From Novosphingobium huizhouense (GTDB lineage Bacteria; Pseudomonadota; Alphaproteobacteria; Sphingomonadales; Sphingomonadaceae): a stretch of 64,000 bases of DNA. This document shows, in pieces, positions 32,951 through 41,876 of this stretch (within the stretch, counting starts at the first letter, position 1; every line of letters begins with the position of its first letter). The DNA lies in contig NZ_JAILXZ010000002.1 of assembly GCF_020179475.1 (NCBI RefSeq), positions 1 to 64,000 on the forward strand. Reading direction: 5' to 3'. The translations under genes were made by a program, and so were the position numbers. The notes beneath the pieces are model-generated. The model was not told the origin of the DNA and did no database searches. It saw only the letters and a program-made list of their open reading frames with translations.

Positions 32951-33331
32951 ATGTTGCCGGTCGAGCGTTTGATTGGAGAAGAGGGCGTTTGCGCCCATCC
33001 GCGGGGAATCAGGCTGGCGATGCGCTTGCCCTGGTATCGCTCGCTGCCGTTCTCGACCGTCGAGGTGGCGGCGGTGTCGCTCGACGGAGTGGCCGCCGAT
33101 CTCTCGGATGCGGTCGTTGAGTACGATGGCAAGTCCTGGCCGCTGGCGCAGAACGGGGAGAAGGTGGACGAGTTCTGGTTCGTCCGCGACAGCGCGTTCC
33201 TCGTCCTTCCCGCGGGGGAAATCGAAGCAGGGCGCGAGGTCGCCCTGTCGCTGACGATCAACATCAGCCCGCCGTACATCCCCGGAATGACCCGCACCAA
33301 CACGCAGGTCGCAACGCTTCGCGTCGCCTGA
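32951..33331 (+). CDS. C-glycoside deglycosidase beta-like subunit (DUF6379), copy 1
   Basis: A 126-residue all-beta protein of the DUF6379 / C-glycoside deglycosidase beta-subunit type: AMRLPWYRSLPFSTVEVAAVSLDGV, EYDGKSWPLAQN, EFWFVRDSAFLVLP, REVALSLTINISPPYIPGMTRTNTQVATLRV. The beta subunit completes the active site of the alpha TIM barrel, which follows 20 bp downstream. Its WYRSLPFSxV and PPYIPGM segments correspond to YYRGLGLSMV and VSYMPFPSF of the second copy at 41481. ATG 32951 lies close to a recurrent operator palindrome. Recognition is by pattern only. Confidence 0.75.
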   Translation: MLPVERLIGEEGVCAHPRGIRLAMRLPWYRSLPFSTVEVAAVSLDGVAADLSDAVVEYDGKSWPLAQNGEKVDEFWFVRDSAFLVLPAGEIEAGREVALSLTINISPPYIPGMTRTNTQVATLRVA

Positions 33332-33351
33332 GCCAAGGAAGGAATGCTGCC

Positions 33352-34347
33352 ATGACCGTCGCGCAAGGACCGAACATCGGTGTTTCGCTCTATTCCTTCA
33401 CCAACGAGTGGCTGAGCCGGCAGTTCGACCTGCCCGCGCTGCTGCATGAAGTCGACCGGCGCGGGCTGGGTCCTAACATCGAAATCATCGGGTTCCAGAC
33501 CTTCAAGGAGTTTCCCGACGTCAGCGACCGGTTCGCTGCCGAATTCCGCGAGCTGATCGCGGCGCACAACCTCAATCCGGTTTCCTGCGCGATCAATTCG
33601 GACCGCTTCCTGAAGCCCGGGCAGCAGCCGATCGACGATGCCGCGCTGGTCGAATACCACAAGCGCCAGCTGCGTTCGGCGGCGAAGATGGGGTTCTCGC
33701 TGGTGCGCTACCAATTCGCGCTGCCGGTGCACCTGCTTCCCGAGATCGCGCCCTATGCCGGCGACCTGGGGCTGCGCATGGGGGTCGAGGTCCACGCCCC
33801 GATGTGGGCGCGCCATCCGGCCGTGCTGGCCTATCGCGACATGTACGAGAAGCTGGACACCCCGGTCCTGGGCTGGATCCCGGACTTCAGCGGCACCGCC
33901 AGCCGGATTCCGGCGAGCATGCTCGACGCGGCGCGCGCCGCCGGGGCGGCGGAGAGCCTTATCGACCTGCTCCAGGATATCTGGCTCGAACCCGGCATGA
34001 GCCATGAACGCGCCGGCAAGCTGCGCGAGATCGCCCTGCGCGAAGGCCATGCGCCCGCGCACATCCAGGCGGCCAGCCTCGCGTTCTTCATCCTTGCCAA
34101 CAACGACCCGCTGAGCTGGGCCGAGATGGTCGACCGCACCATCCACATCCACGGGAAGTTCTACGGGGTGAGCGAGGACCTGGTCGAGGAAGCGATCGAC
34201 TATGGAGCGATTCTGCCGCTGTTCCGCGACGGAGGCTTTACCGGCACGATGGTCAGCGAGTGGGAAGGCCACGCCTACGACACCCGCGATGCGTTCGAGC
34301 AGGTCGAGCGGCACCACGCGATGTGCAGGAAGATCCTCGCGGGCTGA
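33352..34347 (+). CDS. C-glycoside deglycosidase alpha-like subunit, copy 1
   Basis: A 331-residue xylose-isomerase-like TIM barrel. It opens IGVSLYSFTNEWLSRQ and carries metal-binding candidates E146 (MGVEVHAP), D178 (IPDFSG), H267 (HIHGKFYGV) and E303 (VSEWEGH), the arrangement of the alpha subunit of C-deglycosylating enzymes (CarBC, DgpBC, DfgAB type). These open the C-C bond between the anomeric carbon and an aromatic ring after C3 oxidation. The KFYG and SE(W/Y)EG motifs are shared with copy 2 at 42772. It follows its beta subunit by 20 bp, with AAGGAA before the ATG. Confidence 0.78.
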   Translation: MTVAQGPNIGVSLYSFTNEWLSRQFDLPALLHEVDRRGLGPNIEIIGFQTFKEFPDVSDRFAAEFRELIAAHNLNPVSCAINSDRFLKPGQQPIDDAALVEYHKRQLRSAAKMGFSLVRYQFALPVHLLPEIAPYAGDLGLRMGVEVHAPMWARHPAVLAYRDMYEKLDTPVLGWIPDFSGTASRIPASMLDAARAAGAAESLIDLLQDIWLEPGMSHERAGKLREIALREGHAPAHIQAASLAFFILANNDPLSWAEMVDRTIHIHGKFYGVSEDLVEEAIDYGAILPLFRDGGFTGTMVSEWEGHAYDTRDAFEQVERHHAMCRKILAG

Positions 34348-34362
34348 GCCTTGCGGGAATGG

Positions 34363-35046
34363 CTACGACGCTTGGAGATAGGCGAGGGACATCCGTCCCA
34401 GCTCACGCTTCAGCGTCGTCCAGTCCTGGTTGTTGACCGATTCCCGCGTCGATCCGAGGCTGAGCTGGCGGGCGAGCGTGGCGAAGATCACGGCATAGGC
34501 CGAGTTCGCGCGGACCTCGCGATCCTCGCCCGCCAGTTCGGGATAGGCCAGCATGGCCTCGACCGACCGCGTCGCCGAGCGCAGGGCGGCGGCCTTTCCG
34601 GGGATTGCCACCTGCGGGTCGTGCTCTGCGCGGATCATCGACAGGCGCAGCAGGGCTGCGTGCTCGGATAGGATCGCGGCGTAGGCCTCGACGAACTTCG
34701 GGACGAAGCTCGCCAGGTCGCCGGACGACGCGGCAAGCCGAGCGAGCATCGCCGCTTCGTCGTTCTCGAGCGCCTGCATGGACTCTGCCAGCACGGCGCG
34801 GACGAGGTTTTCCTTGCTTTCGAAGCGAAGGTAGATCGACCCGATCGAGACGTTGCCGCGCTTGCTCACCTCGATCAGCGTGAAGTCCTCGCTGCTGCGC
34901 TCGATCATCAGGTCGCGCGCGGCCGCCAGCATTCGTTCGAGCGAGGCCTTGCTGCGGCCCTGCTGCGGGGTGCGGCTCATCGTCTCGACCGTGAATTCGG
35001 CCGGCGCCGTCGCCTTTCTTGCGCGAGGCCTCGTCGAACTGGTCAT
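34363..35046 (-). CDS. TetR-family transcription regulator
   Basis: A 227-residue regulator. The HTH lies at about 35-80: ASLERMLAAARDLMIERSSEDFTLIEVSKRGNVSIGSIYLRFESKENLVRAVL. The C-terminal ligand-binding half is helical and not assigned. It converges on the C-deglycosidase alpha gene (15 bp apart) and is the only TetR regulator in the catabolic cluster, so it is the best candidate for binding the recurrent (A/G)GAA-N6-TTC(T/C) sites. No such site was seen at its own promoter. Confidence 0.85.
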   Translation of the reverse strand: MTSSTRPRARKATAPAEFTVETMSRTPQQGRSKASLERMLAAARDLMIERSSEDFTLIEVSKRGNVSIGSIYLRFESKENLVRAVLAESMQALENDEAAMLARLAASSGDLASFVPKFVEAYAAILSEHAALLRLSMIRAEHDPQVAIPGKAAALRSATRSVEAMLAYPELAGEDREVRANSAYAVIFATLARQLSLGSTRESVNNQDWTTLKRELGRMSLAYLQAS

Positions 35047-35138
35047 GGTCTGGCGTTATCCCCGCAAGAGCGATGAATTGCAATGCAGTCGCGAGCGATA
35101 GCGGCCAGCGGTCGCGATGCCAACCCGCCCGGGCGCGC

Positions 35139-36359
35139 TCAGATCGCGGCGGTGCGGCGCGAGACCATCAGCAGCAGCGCCCCGCCGACGAGCGCGGTAA
35201 GGCCGGCGAGCGTGAAGGCTGCGTGCATCGAGCCGGCCCGGGCCGCGACGGTGCCCACCACGACCGGCGAGATCGCCTGGCCGAGGAAGAAGGCGCTGGT
35301 CCAGACGCCCATGCCGCGCCCGCGGTGCTCGAACGAGAACTTGCTCTGCGCCCAGGCGATCAGCGCCGGGATGGCCATGCCCGCGCCGGTCTGCTGGACG
35401 GCAAGCGCGAACTGCATCGTGCGGACGTCGTGCGCCACGCCGATCCCGGCAAGGCCGAGGCCGAGGATGACGAGGAAGGTGCTGATCTGGATCGCGTTGC
35501 TCCACCGCGAGACGAAGCGGAACAGGACCGCGCCGAGCAGGATGAACAACGCGGGGATGGCGGTCGCCTTGCTCACCGCCATCGGATCGGCGAGGCCGAT
35601 TTCCTGCCAGGCGATGCTGCCGTTGACGATGAAGACGTAGTAGAGGATCGAGACGAACAGCGTGAGACCGGCAACGAGGGCCGCCTCGCCCGCCGGAAAG
35701 CGGCTGCCCGACGCCTGCCCGTCGCTGCCATTGCCGCCGTCGCGGGCGTCGCCGGCGAGAGGTGAGGCAGCGCGCTCCGGCTCGAACAAGGTGAAATACA
35801 TGGCGAAGAAGATCGGGAACGCGACGAGATAGACCAGGAAGCCCGCGTTCCACTGGATTGCGGCGACCGCACTCACCAGGATGAATACCAGCGGCTGCAG
35901 GGCCGGCCCGATCATTCCTTGCAGCATCAGCCAGTTGCGGCGACCATTGTCGTCCCAGTAGTCGGCGATCAGGGTGTTGACGATGGTCAGGATCCCGGCC
36001 TCGCACACGCCGAGGACGATGCGCGTGCCGATGATGGCGCGCAGGGAATCGAGCAGGTACGGGGCAGCGCCGAGCGCGCCGTAGAAGAACGTGCAGACCA
36101 GCAGCAGCGGTCGTCGACCGAACCTGTCTACGAACAGGCCGGCGAACGGCGCGAGCAGGGCGATCGCGTAACCGGGCGCGGTGACCATCTGGGGCACGAG
36201 GATCGGCGCGTCCGGGTCGTCGTGGAAGTGCGCGATGATCGCCGCGACCACAGGGAACATCGCGATGATCGCGAAAACCGGCAGGAACGCCGCCAGAACG
36301 ATCGTGAAGCCCTGCGGCTTGAGTGTCAGCGACCGGTAGAAATCCCGCAAGAACTGCAT
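35139..36359 (-). CDS. Major facilitator superfamily transporter
   Basis: A 406-residue inner-membrane protein with 12 predicted helices. MFS signatures: VAAIIAHFHDDPDAPILVPQMVTAPGYAIALLAPFAGLFVDRFGRRPLLL contains the loop 2-3 motif DRFGRRP, with a smaller central cytoplasmic loop (about 190-215) and QTGAGMAIPALIAWAQSKFSFEHRGRGMG in the second half. It would import a sugar, glycoside or aromatic acid; substrate unknown. It is divergent from the Gfo/Idh/MocA gene, sharing a promoter region with a degenerate copy of the cluster's operator motif. Confidence 0.85.
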   Translation of the reverse strand: MQFLRDFYRSLTLKPQGFTIVLAAFLPVFAIIAMFPVVAAIIAHFHDDPDAPILVPQMVTAPGYAIALLAPFAGLFVDRFGRRPLLLVCTFFYGALGAAPYLLDSLRAIIGTRIVLGVCEAGILTIVNTLIADYWDDNGRRNWLMLQGMIGPALQPLVFILVSAVAAIQWNAGFLVYLVAFPIFFAMYFTLFEPERAASPLAGDARDGGNGSDGQASGSRFPAGEAALVAGLTLFVSILYYVFIVNGSIAWQEIGLADPMAVSKATAIPALFILLGAVLFRFVSRWSNAIQISTFLVILGLGLAGIGVAHDVRTMQFALAVQQTGAGMAIPALIAWAQSKFSFEHRGRGMGVWTSAFFLGQAISPVVVGTVAARAGSMHAAFTLAGLTALVGGALLLMVSRRTAAI

Positions 36360-36417
36360 GCCCCTCTCCTCGGCGTGCCCGCCGCGTTTGTGCTTGACGG
36401 GGTTCGGGGTATCAAAA

Positions 36418-36433
36418 TAGAATAAGAATTACA
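36418..36433. promoter_or_regulatory. Degenerate cluster operator, TAGAA-N6-TTACA
   Basis: TAGAA (36418-36422), six bases, then TTACA (36429-36433) lies between the divergent MFS and oxidoreductase genes. The left half matches the motif, the right half only partly, so it counts as weak support for the shared operator. Confidence 0.35.
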
Positions 36434-36458
36434 AATGTTATCGGCAGAGGGAGCGGAA

Positions 36459-37574
36459 ATGCGGCGGTTGCGGCTTGGCATGATCGGCGGCGGGCCGGGA
36501 GCCTTCATCGGCCCCGTGCACCGCATCGCGGCGGAACTCGATCGCGAAATCGCGTTGGTCGCAGGCGCTTTCTCGAGCAGTGCGGAGCGTAGCCGCATCG
36601 CCGGCGAGACTTACGGCATCGACGTCGCGCGGGCCTATCCCGACGTGGCGACGATGCTGCGCGAGGAAGCGCAGCGCGAGGACGGAATCGACTTCGTCTC
36701 GATCGTCAGTCCGAACCATCACCACCTTCCGGCTGCGCGCGCCGCGCTTGAGGCAGGCGTGCCGGTGATGTGCGACAAGCCGGTCACGGCGACGCTGGCC
36801 GAGGCGCGGGAACTCGCCGCGCTGGCGCAAGCGGCGGGGCTTCCGTTCGGCGTGACCTATACCTATTCCGGCTATCCGCTGGTGCGCGAAGCGCGGGCGC
36901 GGATCGCCGCGGGCGAACTCGGCACGATCCGCAAGGTGGTGGTCGAATATCCGCAAGGCTGGCTGGCCGGCCCGGCGCAGGGCAAGCAGGCCGAATGGCG
37001 GGTCGACCCGGCGCGCGCGGGGCTGGGCGGCTGCATCGGCGACATCGGCGTCCACGCGTTCCATCTGGCCGAATTCGTCACTGGCCTCAGGGTCGAATCG
37101 CTGCTTTCGGACCTTGGCGCGGTGGTCCCCGGGCGTCTGCTCGACGACGATTGCGCGATCCTGCTTCGGTTCGACAACGGCGCGCGCGGGGTCCTGCTCG
37201 CCAGCCAGATTGAGGTCGGTGAACTCAACGGGCTGCGCATCCGGATCTACGGCGAAAAGGCCGGGCTTGCGTGGAAGCAGGAGGAGCCCAACGCGCTGAC
37301 GATCGCCGGCCTCGACGGGTCGAGCCGGACGATCCGTGCCGGCACCGGGCTGCTCGGGCCCGATGCGACGGCAGCAACCCGCACGCCGGGCGGTCACCCC
37401 GAGGGATACCTGGAGGCTTTCGCCAATCTCTACCGCGACTTTGCCGCGCTTCTGCGCGGCGAAGCGGCGCCCCTGCTGCCCGGTATGGCCGACGGCCTGC
37501 GGGGCATGGCGTTCATCGATACCGCTGTCAGCGCCAGCCGCGACAATGCCGGCTGGGTCAAGCTTCCGGCCTGA
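36459..37574 (+). CDS. Gfo/Idh/MocA-family NAD(P)-dependent oxidoreductase
   Basis: A 371-residue dehydrogenase with an N-terminal Rossmann fold (LRLGMIGGGPGAFIGPVHRIAAELD), the EKP-type motif as MCDKPVTATLAEARELA with the catalytic lysine, and the C-terminal GGCIGDIGVHAFHLAEFVTG with the DIGxHxxxL signature. Members oxidise or reduce sugar hydroxyls; DgpA of puerarin degraders uses this family for C3 oxidation of a C-glucoside. It is followed 11 bp later by a TIM-barrel isomerase/lyase, a pairing also seen in 3-keto-glycoside pathways. ATG 36459 has GAGGGAG upstream, preferred to 36435. Confidence 0.85.
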   Translation: MRRLRLGMIGGGPGAFIGPVHRIAAELDREIALVAGAFSSSAERSRIAGETYGIDVARAYPDVATMLREEAQREDGIDFVSIVSPNHHHLPAARAALEAGVPVMCDKPVTATLAEARELAALAQAAGLPFGVTYTYSGYPLVREARARIAAGELGTIRKVVVEYPQGWLAGPAQGKQAEWRVDPARAGLGGCIGDIGVHAFHLAEFVTGLRVESLLSDLGAVVPGRLLDDDCAILLRFDNGARGVLLASQIEVGELNGLRIRIYGEKAGLAWKQEEPNALTIAGLDGSSRTIRAGTGLLGPDATAATRTPGGHPEGYLEAFANLYRDFAALLRGEAAPLLPGMADGLRGMAFIDTAVSASRDNAGWVKLPA

Positions 37575-37585
37575 AGGAGCCTGTT

Positions 37586-38641
37586 ATGAAGACAATCAAG
37601 GGACCCGGCATCTTCCTCGCCCAGTTCGTTGGCGATGCCGCGCCGTTCGACAGCCTTGCAACGATCGCCGATTGGGCCGCCGGGCTCCGCTACGAGGGCC
37701 TTCAGATCCCGAGCTGGGATGCGCGCCTGTTCGACCTCGAGAAGGCGGCGACGAGCCAGGTCTACTGTGACGAGATCACCGGCATGCTGGCGGACAAGGG
37801 CCTTGCCGTGACCGAGCTTTCGACGCACCTGCAGGGCCAGCTCGTCGCCGTGCACCCCGCGTTCGACGCACAATTCGACGGCTTTGCCCCTGCCGAGGTC
37901 CACGGCAATCCGCAGGCGCGGCAGGAGTGGGCGGTGAACCAGCTCGTGCTGGCGGCGAAGGCCAGCCGCAACTTGGGCCTGACCGCGCACGCAAGCTTTT
38001 CGGGCGCGTTCGCGTGGCCCTATTTCTACCCCTGGCCGGCGCGCCCGGCGGGACTCGTCGAGGATGCCTTCGACGAACTCGCCCGGCGCTGGACGCCGAT
38101 TCTCGACGTGTTCGACGAACACGGGGTCGACGTCGCCTACGAGATCCATCCCGGCGAGGACCTTCACGACGGGGTCACCTTCGAGATGTTTCTCGAGCGC
38201 GTGGGCAACCATCCGCGCGCCAACATCCTGTACGATCCGAGCCACCTGGTCCTCCAGCAGCTCGATTACCTCGCGTTCCTCGACATCTATCACGAGCGCA
38301 TCAAGTGCTTCCACGTCAAGGACGCCGAGTTCCGCCCCAATGGCCGCTCGGGCGTCTACGGCGGCTACCAGAAGTGGGTCGACCGGCCCGGCCGGTTCCG
38401 CTCGCTGGGCGACGGGCAGATCGATTTCGGCGCAATTTTCAGCAAGATGGCGGCCAACGATTTCCCCGGCTGGGCCGTGCTCGAGTGGGAGTGCGCGATC
38501 AAGCACCCCGAAGACGGCGCCGCCGAGGGAGCGCCGTTCATCCGCAACCACATCATCCGCGTGACCGAGCACGCCTTCGACGACTTCGCTGCCGGCGGCG
38601 CCGACCGCGATGCCAACAGGCGCCTGATGGGGATCGGTTGA
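37586..38641 (+). CDS. Sugar phosphate isomerase/epimerase-family TIM barrel
   Basis: A 351-residue xylose-isomerase-like protein. Segments: PGIFLAQFVGDAAPFDSLATIADWAAGLRYEGLQIP, AYEIHPGEDLHDGVTFEMFLE, NILYDPSHLVLQQLDYLAFLDIYHERIKCFHVKDAEF and AVLEWECAIKHPEDGA. E, D, H (CFHVKDAEF) and E supply the metal site. Enzymes with exactly this pattern are paired with Gfo/Idh/MocA dehydrogenases and act as isomerases or lyases on 3-keto-sugars. AAGGAGC precedes the ATG. It is the last gene before a hairpin terminator. Confidence 0.82.
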   Translation: MKTIKGPGIFLAQFVGDAAPFDSLATIADWAAGLRYEGLQIPSWDARLFDLEKAATSQVYCDEITGMLADKGLAVTELSTHLQGQLVAVHPAFDAQFDGFAPAEVHGNPQARQEWAVNQLVLAAKASRNLGLTAHASFSGAFAWPYFYPWPARPAGLVEDAFDELARRWTPILDVFDEHGVDVAYEIHPGEDLHDGVTFEMFLERVGNHPRANILYDPSHLVLQQLDYLAFLDIYHERIKCFHVKDAEFRPNGRSGVYGGYQKWVDRPGRFRSLGDGQIDFGAIFSKMAANDFPGWAVLEWECAIKHPEDGAAEGAPFIRNHIIRVTEHAFDDFAAGGADRDANRRLMGIG

Positions 38642-38643
38642 CA

Positions 38644-38657
38644 GGAACCATAATTCC
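38644..38657. promoter_or_regulatory. Operator-like GGAA-N6-TTCC
   Basis: A perfect 4-bp inverted repeat with spacer CCATAA, the same centre layout as the operator at 32911 (CCATAC spacer). It lies just after the isomerase stop and about 205 bp before the Rieske oxygenase gene. Confidence 0.4.
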
Positions 38658-38708
38658 AATCTAGACAAATCCCCTGCCCGGTCGCGACGATCGGGCGACA
38701 GCCTGGCA

Positions 38709-38758
38709 GCCGGCAATCTCCGCCGGCTTGGCTTGGCGGCTCCCGAAGCGGAGCCGCC
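38709..38758 (+). terminator. Double hairpin terminator candidate
   Basis: GCCGGC/GCCGGC with a 7-nt loop (38709-38727) is followed by GGCGGCTCC/GGAGCCGCC with loop CGAAGC (38735-38758), a perfect 9-bp stem. It sits between the isomerase and the Rieske gene. No clear T-run follows. Confidence 0.5.
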
Positions 38759-38861
38759 GGCGCAGGCCCCACGGCATAGGCGGACGTTAGTCCGCGTGGG
38801 TGCGGGCAATGCGTTCAATCCTCAGCCATTTCCCGTGCCTCGATAACGAGAGGAAGGTACG

Positions 38862-39854
38862 ATGGCCGAATACGTTCGCAACTGCTGGTACATGGCCGCC
38901 TGGGTCCGGGAAGTGCCCGAGGACGGCTTCCTCGCGCGCAAGCTGCTCGACCGCAGCTGGCTGTTGTGGCGCAATCCCGATGACAGCTGGGCGCTGGTCG
39001 AGGATCGCTGCCCGCACCGCTTCGTGCCGCTCAGCCGCGGTCGCTTCGCCGACGGCCGGATTGCCTGCGGCTATCATGGACTGACGTTCGACGGCACGGG
39101 CGCCTGTGTCCACAACCCGTTCGGCCACGCCGTGCCCGACACCGCCCGCATTTCCGCCATGCCAGTTGTCGAGCGCCACGGCGCCCTGTGGTTCTGGCCG
39201 GGCGATGCCGGGCGCGCCGATCCCGCGACGATCCCCGACTTCGCCTTCGTCGAAAGCGGCCCCGCGACCGGAAAGTCGCACTACGTGATGGGCGTGAACT
39301 ACGAGCTGATCGCCGACAACCTGCTCGATCTCAGCCACGCCGAGTTCCTCCACGTCGAAAGCTTCGGCACCAACGGTTCGCTGTTCAGCCATGGCGCGCA
39401 GACCGTCGTGCAGGACGACACCGGCGCGATCTGGAACAAGTGGGACATGACCGGCGCGCCGCCGCCGGGATGGGCGCTTCCGATGCTGGGCGAGGGCGCC
39501 ACCGTCGACCAGATCCTGCATATCCGCTGGCACGCGCCGGCCAGTCTCGCGCTGTTCATCCGCATGACCCGCAGCGGCGGCGCGGAGGTCATCGCCGAGA
39601 TGGTCAACCCCCATATCCTGACGCCCGAGACGCAACATTCGACGCACTACTTCTTCACCCACGAGCCCGGTCCGGAGGCCGAAGCCATGGCGCGCCGCGT
39701 GTTCCTCGAGGAAGACGAGCCGATGATCGCGGCGCAGGCCGAGGCGATGGGCGATGCCGACTTCTGGGTACTGAAGCCGCTGATCCTGCCATCGGACGCA
39801 GCCGCGATCCGGGCGCGGCGGCGGATGATGCAACTGCGCCGCGCCGAGCAGTAA
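38862..39854 (+). CDS. Rieske non-heme iron oxygenase (VanA-like O-demethylase type)
   Basis: A 330-residue oxygenase component. The Rieske cluster is C-x-H in DRCPHRFVPLSRG and C-x2-H in IACGYHGLTFDGTG. The mononuclear iron site is in ADNLLDLSHAEFLHVESFG (D, H, H). Size and the opening EYVRNCWYMAAW fit vanillate O-demethylase and related single-component-type oxygenases, which hydroxylate or demethylate aromatic acids. The reductase partner is not in the window. Within this cluster it may remove methyl groups from methoxylated plant phenolics. GAAGG precedes the ATG. Confidence 0.88.
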   Translation: MAEYVRNCWYMAAWVREVPEDGFLARKLLDRSWLLWRNPDDSWALVEDRCPHRFVPLSRGRFADGRIACGYHGLTFDGTGACVHNPFGHAVPDTARISAMPVVERHGALWFWPGDAGRADPATIPDFAFVESGPATGKSHYVMGVNYELIADNLLDLSHAEFLHVESFGTNGSLFSHGAQTVVQDDTGAIWNKWDMTGAPPPGWALPMLGEGATVDQILHIRWHAPASLALFIRMTRSGGAEVIAEMVNPHILTPETQHSTHYFFTHEPGPEAEAMARRVFLEEDEPMIAAQAEAMGDADFWVLKPLILPSDAAAIRARRRMMQLRRAEQ

Positions 39855-39876
39855 GCAGGAGCGCGGCGCAGGCGGT

Positions 39877-41484
39877 TCAGGGAAGAGGCCGGTAGCGATA
39901 GTCCCTGAACCGCACGCTGCCGCTGCCGCTGCCGCTGGCAAAGAGGGCCGGGCGCAACGAGGCGAGGTCGTCCATCGTGTTGGCGTTGTACCCGGACACT
40001 TCGCTGCGCACACCGTGACGGGTCCAGTCGGCCCCCGGAACGCGATGGTACATGGTGACGATATTGCGATCGTTGACGATGCGCAGGTCGATCCGCGTAG
40101 CCTTGCCCACCGGTTCCTGCCAATAACTCGCTTTGCCGCCGCGGTAGCTGGTCATCGATCTGCCGTCGTAGCCCATGCCCACGAACATCCGGTCATCGAA
40201 GAACAGCAGCAGGCCGCCGGTTGCGCCGCCTTCGAGTTCGAGCGAAACCGTGCATTCATAGGCATGATCGCCGACCGGGTGCGTGAGCGGACAGCAATCG
40301 TCCGGTCCGTGCCCCTTGGCCAGCAGCGTCAGCGCGCCGCCGGCGACCGTGGCGCGGCCGCTCTCGCCCGGCGCCTGGTTGTAAAAGCGCCACCGCGTGC
40401 CAAGCGCAGGCTTCGAGAAGTCGTCGCTCCAGTCGATCCCGTGCGGCCCCGGCGTTCCGCCGCGCGGCTTGCCGATCGCCCTGGCAAGATCGCCGCCCAG
40501 GGCGCGCGGCCAGCCGTCGGCAGTCCAGCCCACAGGTTCGAGCAACGTTTGCCGGCCAAGCGTGCGATAGCCGTTCTCGTAGCCGTGATAGACCATCCAC
40601 CAGTCGCCGGCCGGCCCTTCGACGAACGTCGCATGGCCGCGCGACAGCCAGGCTTCGCGCGGGTCGGTGGTCCGCACGATCGGATTGTGCGGGCAGTTCT
40701 CCCAGGGGCCGTCAATCGACCGCGCGCGGGCGATCGTCACCATGTGGCCGGTCGGGGGGCCGCCGGTCCCGCCGACGGCCGTCACGAGGTAGAGGAATTC
40801 ACCACGCCGGAACAGCTTGGGGCCTTCGAGCGAGTAGGCTTCGGTGACCCAGTCGTCCGGGTACTTCCAGCCGTCGTAAACCGGTTCGACGGGGCCGGCG
40901 GTGGCGAGGCCATCGTCGGTAAGCGCCACGCGGTTGACGCCGGAAAGGAACAGGTAGCGCCTGCCGTCCTCCCCCACGCCATGGCCGGGATCGATCAGGC
41001 CGCCGATGCCAAGGTCGATCGGAGCGCTCCACGGGCCCCTGATGTCGTCGGCCCAGATCACGAAGATGTTCGCGAAACTTTTCAGCCCCTGCGACCACGG
41101 CGCGGCCATGAAAGGGATGTAGATGAAGTACCGCCCGTCATGCTTGACGAGATCGACCGCGAAGACGATCCCCAGCGGATTGTCGAGCGCGGTCGCGACC
41201 GGGAACCAGTTGACGAGGTCGCGCGAGTGCCAGATCAGGAGGCCGGGCGATGCCTCGAACGAGGAATGGGTGAGGTAGTAGTCCTCTCCGTCCTTGAGGA
41301 TCGAAGGATCCGGCCAATCCCCCGCGAGAACGGGATTGCGGAAAGTGCCATTGCCCAGATCCCCGTGCTGCTGCCGCTCTTCGCCCGTGTCCATCGCGGC
41401 GCGGGGCGTGCGAGCGCTTGCCGGGAGGCCTGCCGAAAGTCCGCCGACAATCCCCAGCGCAAGCGCCGCCCGACGATCAATCAT
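39877..41484 (-). CDS. Exported glycoside hydrolase family 43 protein
   Basis: A 535-residue protein with a signal opening MIDRRAALALGIVGGLSAGLPASA, probably Tat type. The five-bladed GH43 propeller starts FRNPVLAGDWPDPSILKDGEDYYL, with the catalytic base in DWPDPS. IDPGHGVGEDG and TEAYSLEGPKLF supply the other acidic residues. A C-terminal beta-sandwich (about 345-535) contains GGLLLFFDDRMFVGMGYDG. GH43 enzymes remove arabinose or xylose. In this operon it may trim pentose from a decorated glycoside outside the cytoplasm. The start overlaps the beta-subunit stop by 4 bp. Confidence 0.85.
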   Translation of the reverse strand: MIDRRAALALGIVGGLSAGLPASARTPRAAMDTGEERQQHGDLGNGTFRNPVLAGDWPDPSILKDGEDYYLTHSSFEASPGLLIWHSRDLVNWFPVATALDNPLGIVFAVDLVKHDGRYFIYIPFMAAPWSQGLKSFANIFVIWADDIRGPWSAPIDLGIGGLIDPGHGVGEDGRRYLFLSGVNRVALTDDGLATAGPVEPVYDGWKYPDDWVTEAYSLEGPKLFRRGEFLYLVTAVGGTGGPPTGHMVTIARARSIDGPWENCPHNPIVRTTDPREAWLSRGHATFVEGPAGDWWMVYHGYENGYRTLGRQTLLEPVGWTADGWPRALGGDLARAIGKPRGGTPGPHGIDWSDDFSKPALGTRWRFYNQAPGESGRATVAGGALTLLAKGHGPDDCCPLTHPVGDHAYECTVSLELEGGATGGLLLFFDDRMFVGMGYDGRSMTSYRGGKASYWQEPVGKATRIDLRIVNDRNIVTMYHRVPGADWTRHGVRSEVSGYNANTMDDLASLRPALFASGSGSGSVRFRDYRYRPLP

Positions 41485-41876
41485 GCGGCGAGGGTCACGG
41501 TCTTTTCGTCGAAGTTGAATGACGGGAAGGGCATGTAGCTGACCCGCAGTCGCTGCCGCAAAGAGAGCTTGTGCTCCCCGGCGGGGAAGCCGCCCGGGTG
41601 CTCCACCGAAATCGTCGCAGGCGCGCCAAAGCCCCAGCGCCGGTCATAGCAGGTTTCCATCTCGTCGAGCGTCAAGGCACCCTTGCCTTCGTCGAACCGC
41701 ACCGCCGAACGAGGCAGCGGTTCGCCGTCGATGGAAACCTCCAGTTCCTCGACCATCGACAGGCCGAGGCCGCGATAATAGCCGAGCCGCGCGGTGAAGG
41801 CGAAACCGGTCGGCGCCTGGACGGGACCGGTGTTGTGCAGGCTGTCGGAATCGATCAGGTAGCGGTCAAACATCAT
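41481..41876 (-). CDS. C-glycoside deglycosidase beta-like subunit (DUF6379), copy 2
   Basis: A 131-residue all-beta protein: MFDRYLIDSDSLHNTG, GFAFTARLGYYRGLGLSMVEELEVSIDGEPL, ALTLDEMETCYDRRWGFGAP, HKLSLRQRLRVSYMPFPSFNFDEKTVTLA. The layout matches the DUF6379/C-deglycosidase beta type and aligns in outline with copy 1 at 32951. Its ATG overlaps the esterase stop by 4 bp. The operon order is alpha, esterase, beta, GH43. A small TIM-barrel helper of this kind has little other known role. Confidence 0.78.
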   Translation of the reverse strand: MMFDRYLIDSDSLHNTGPVQAPTGFAFTARLGYYRGLGLSMVEELEVSIDGEPLPRSAVRFDEGKGALTLDEMETCYDRRWGFGAPATISVEHPGGFPAGEHKLSLRQRLRVSYMPFPSFNFDEKTVTLAA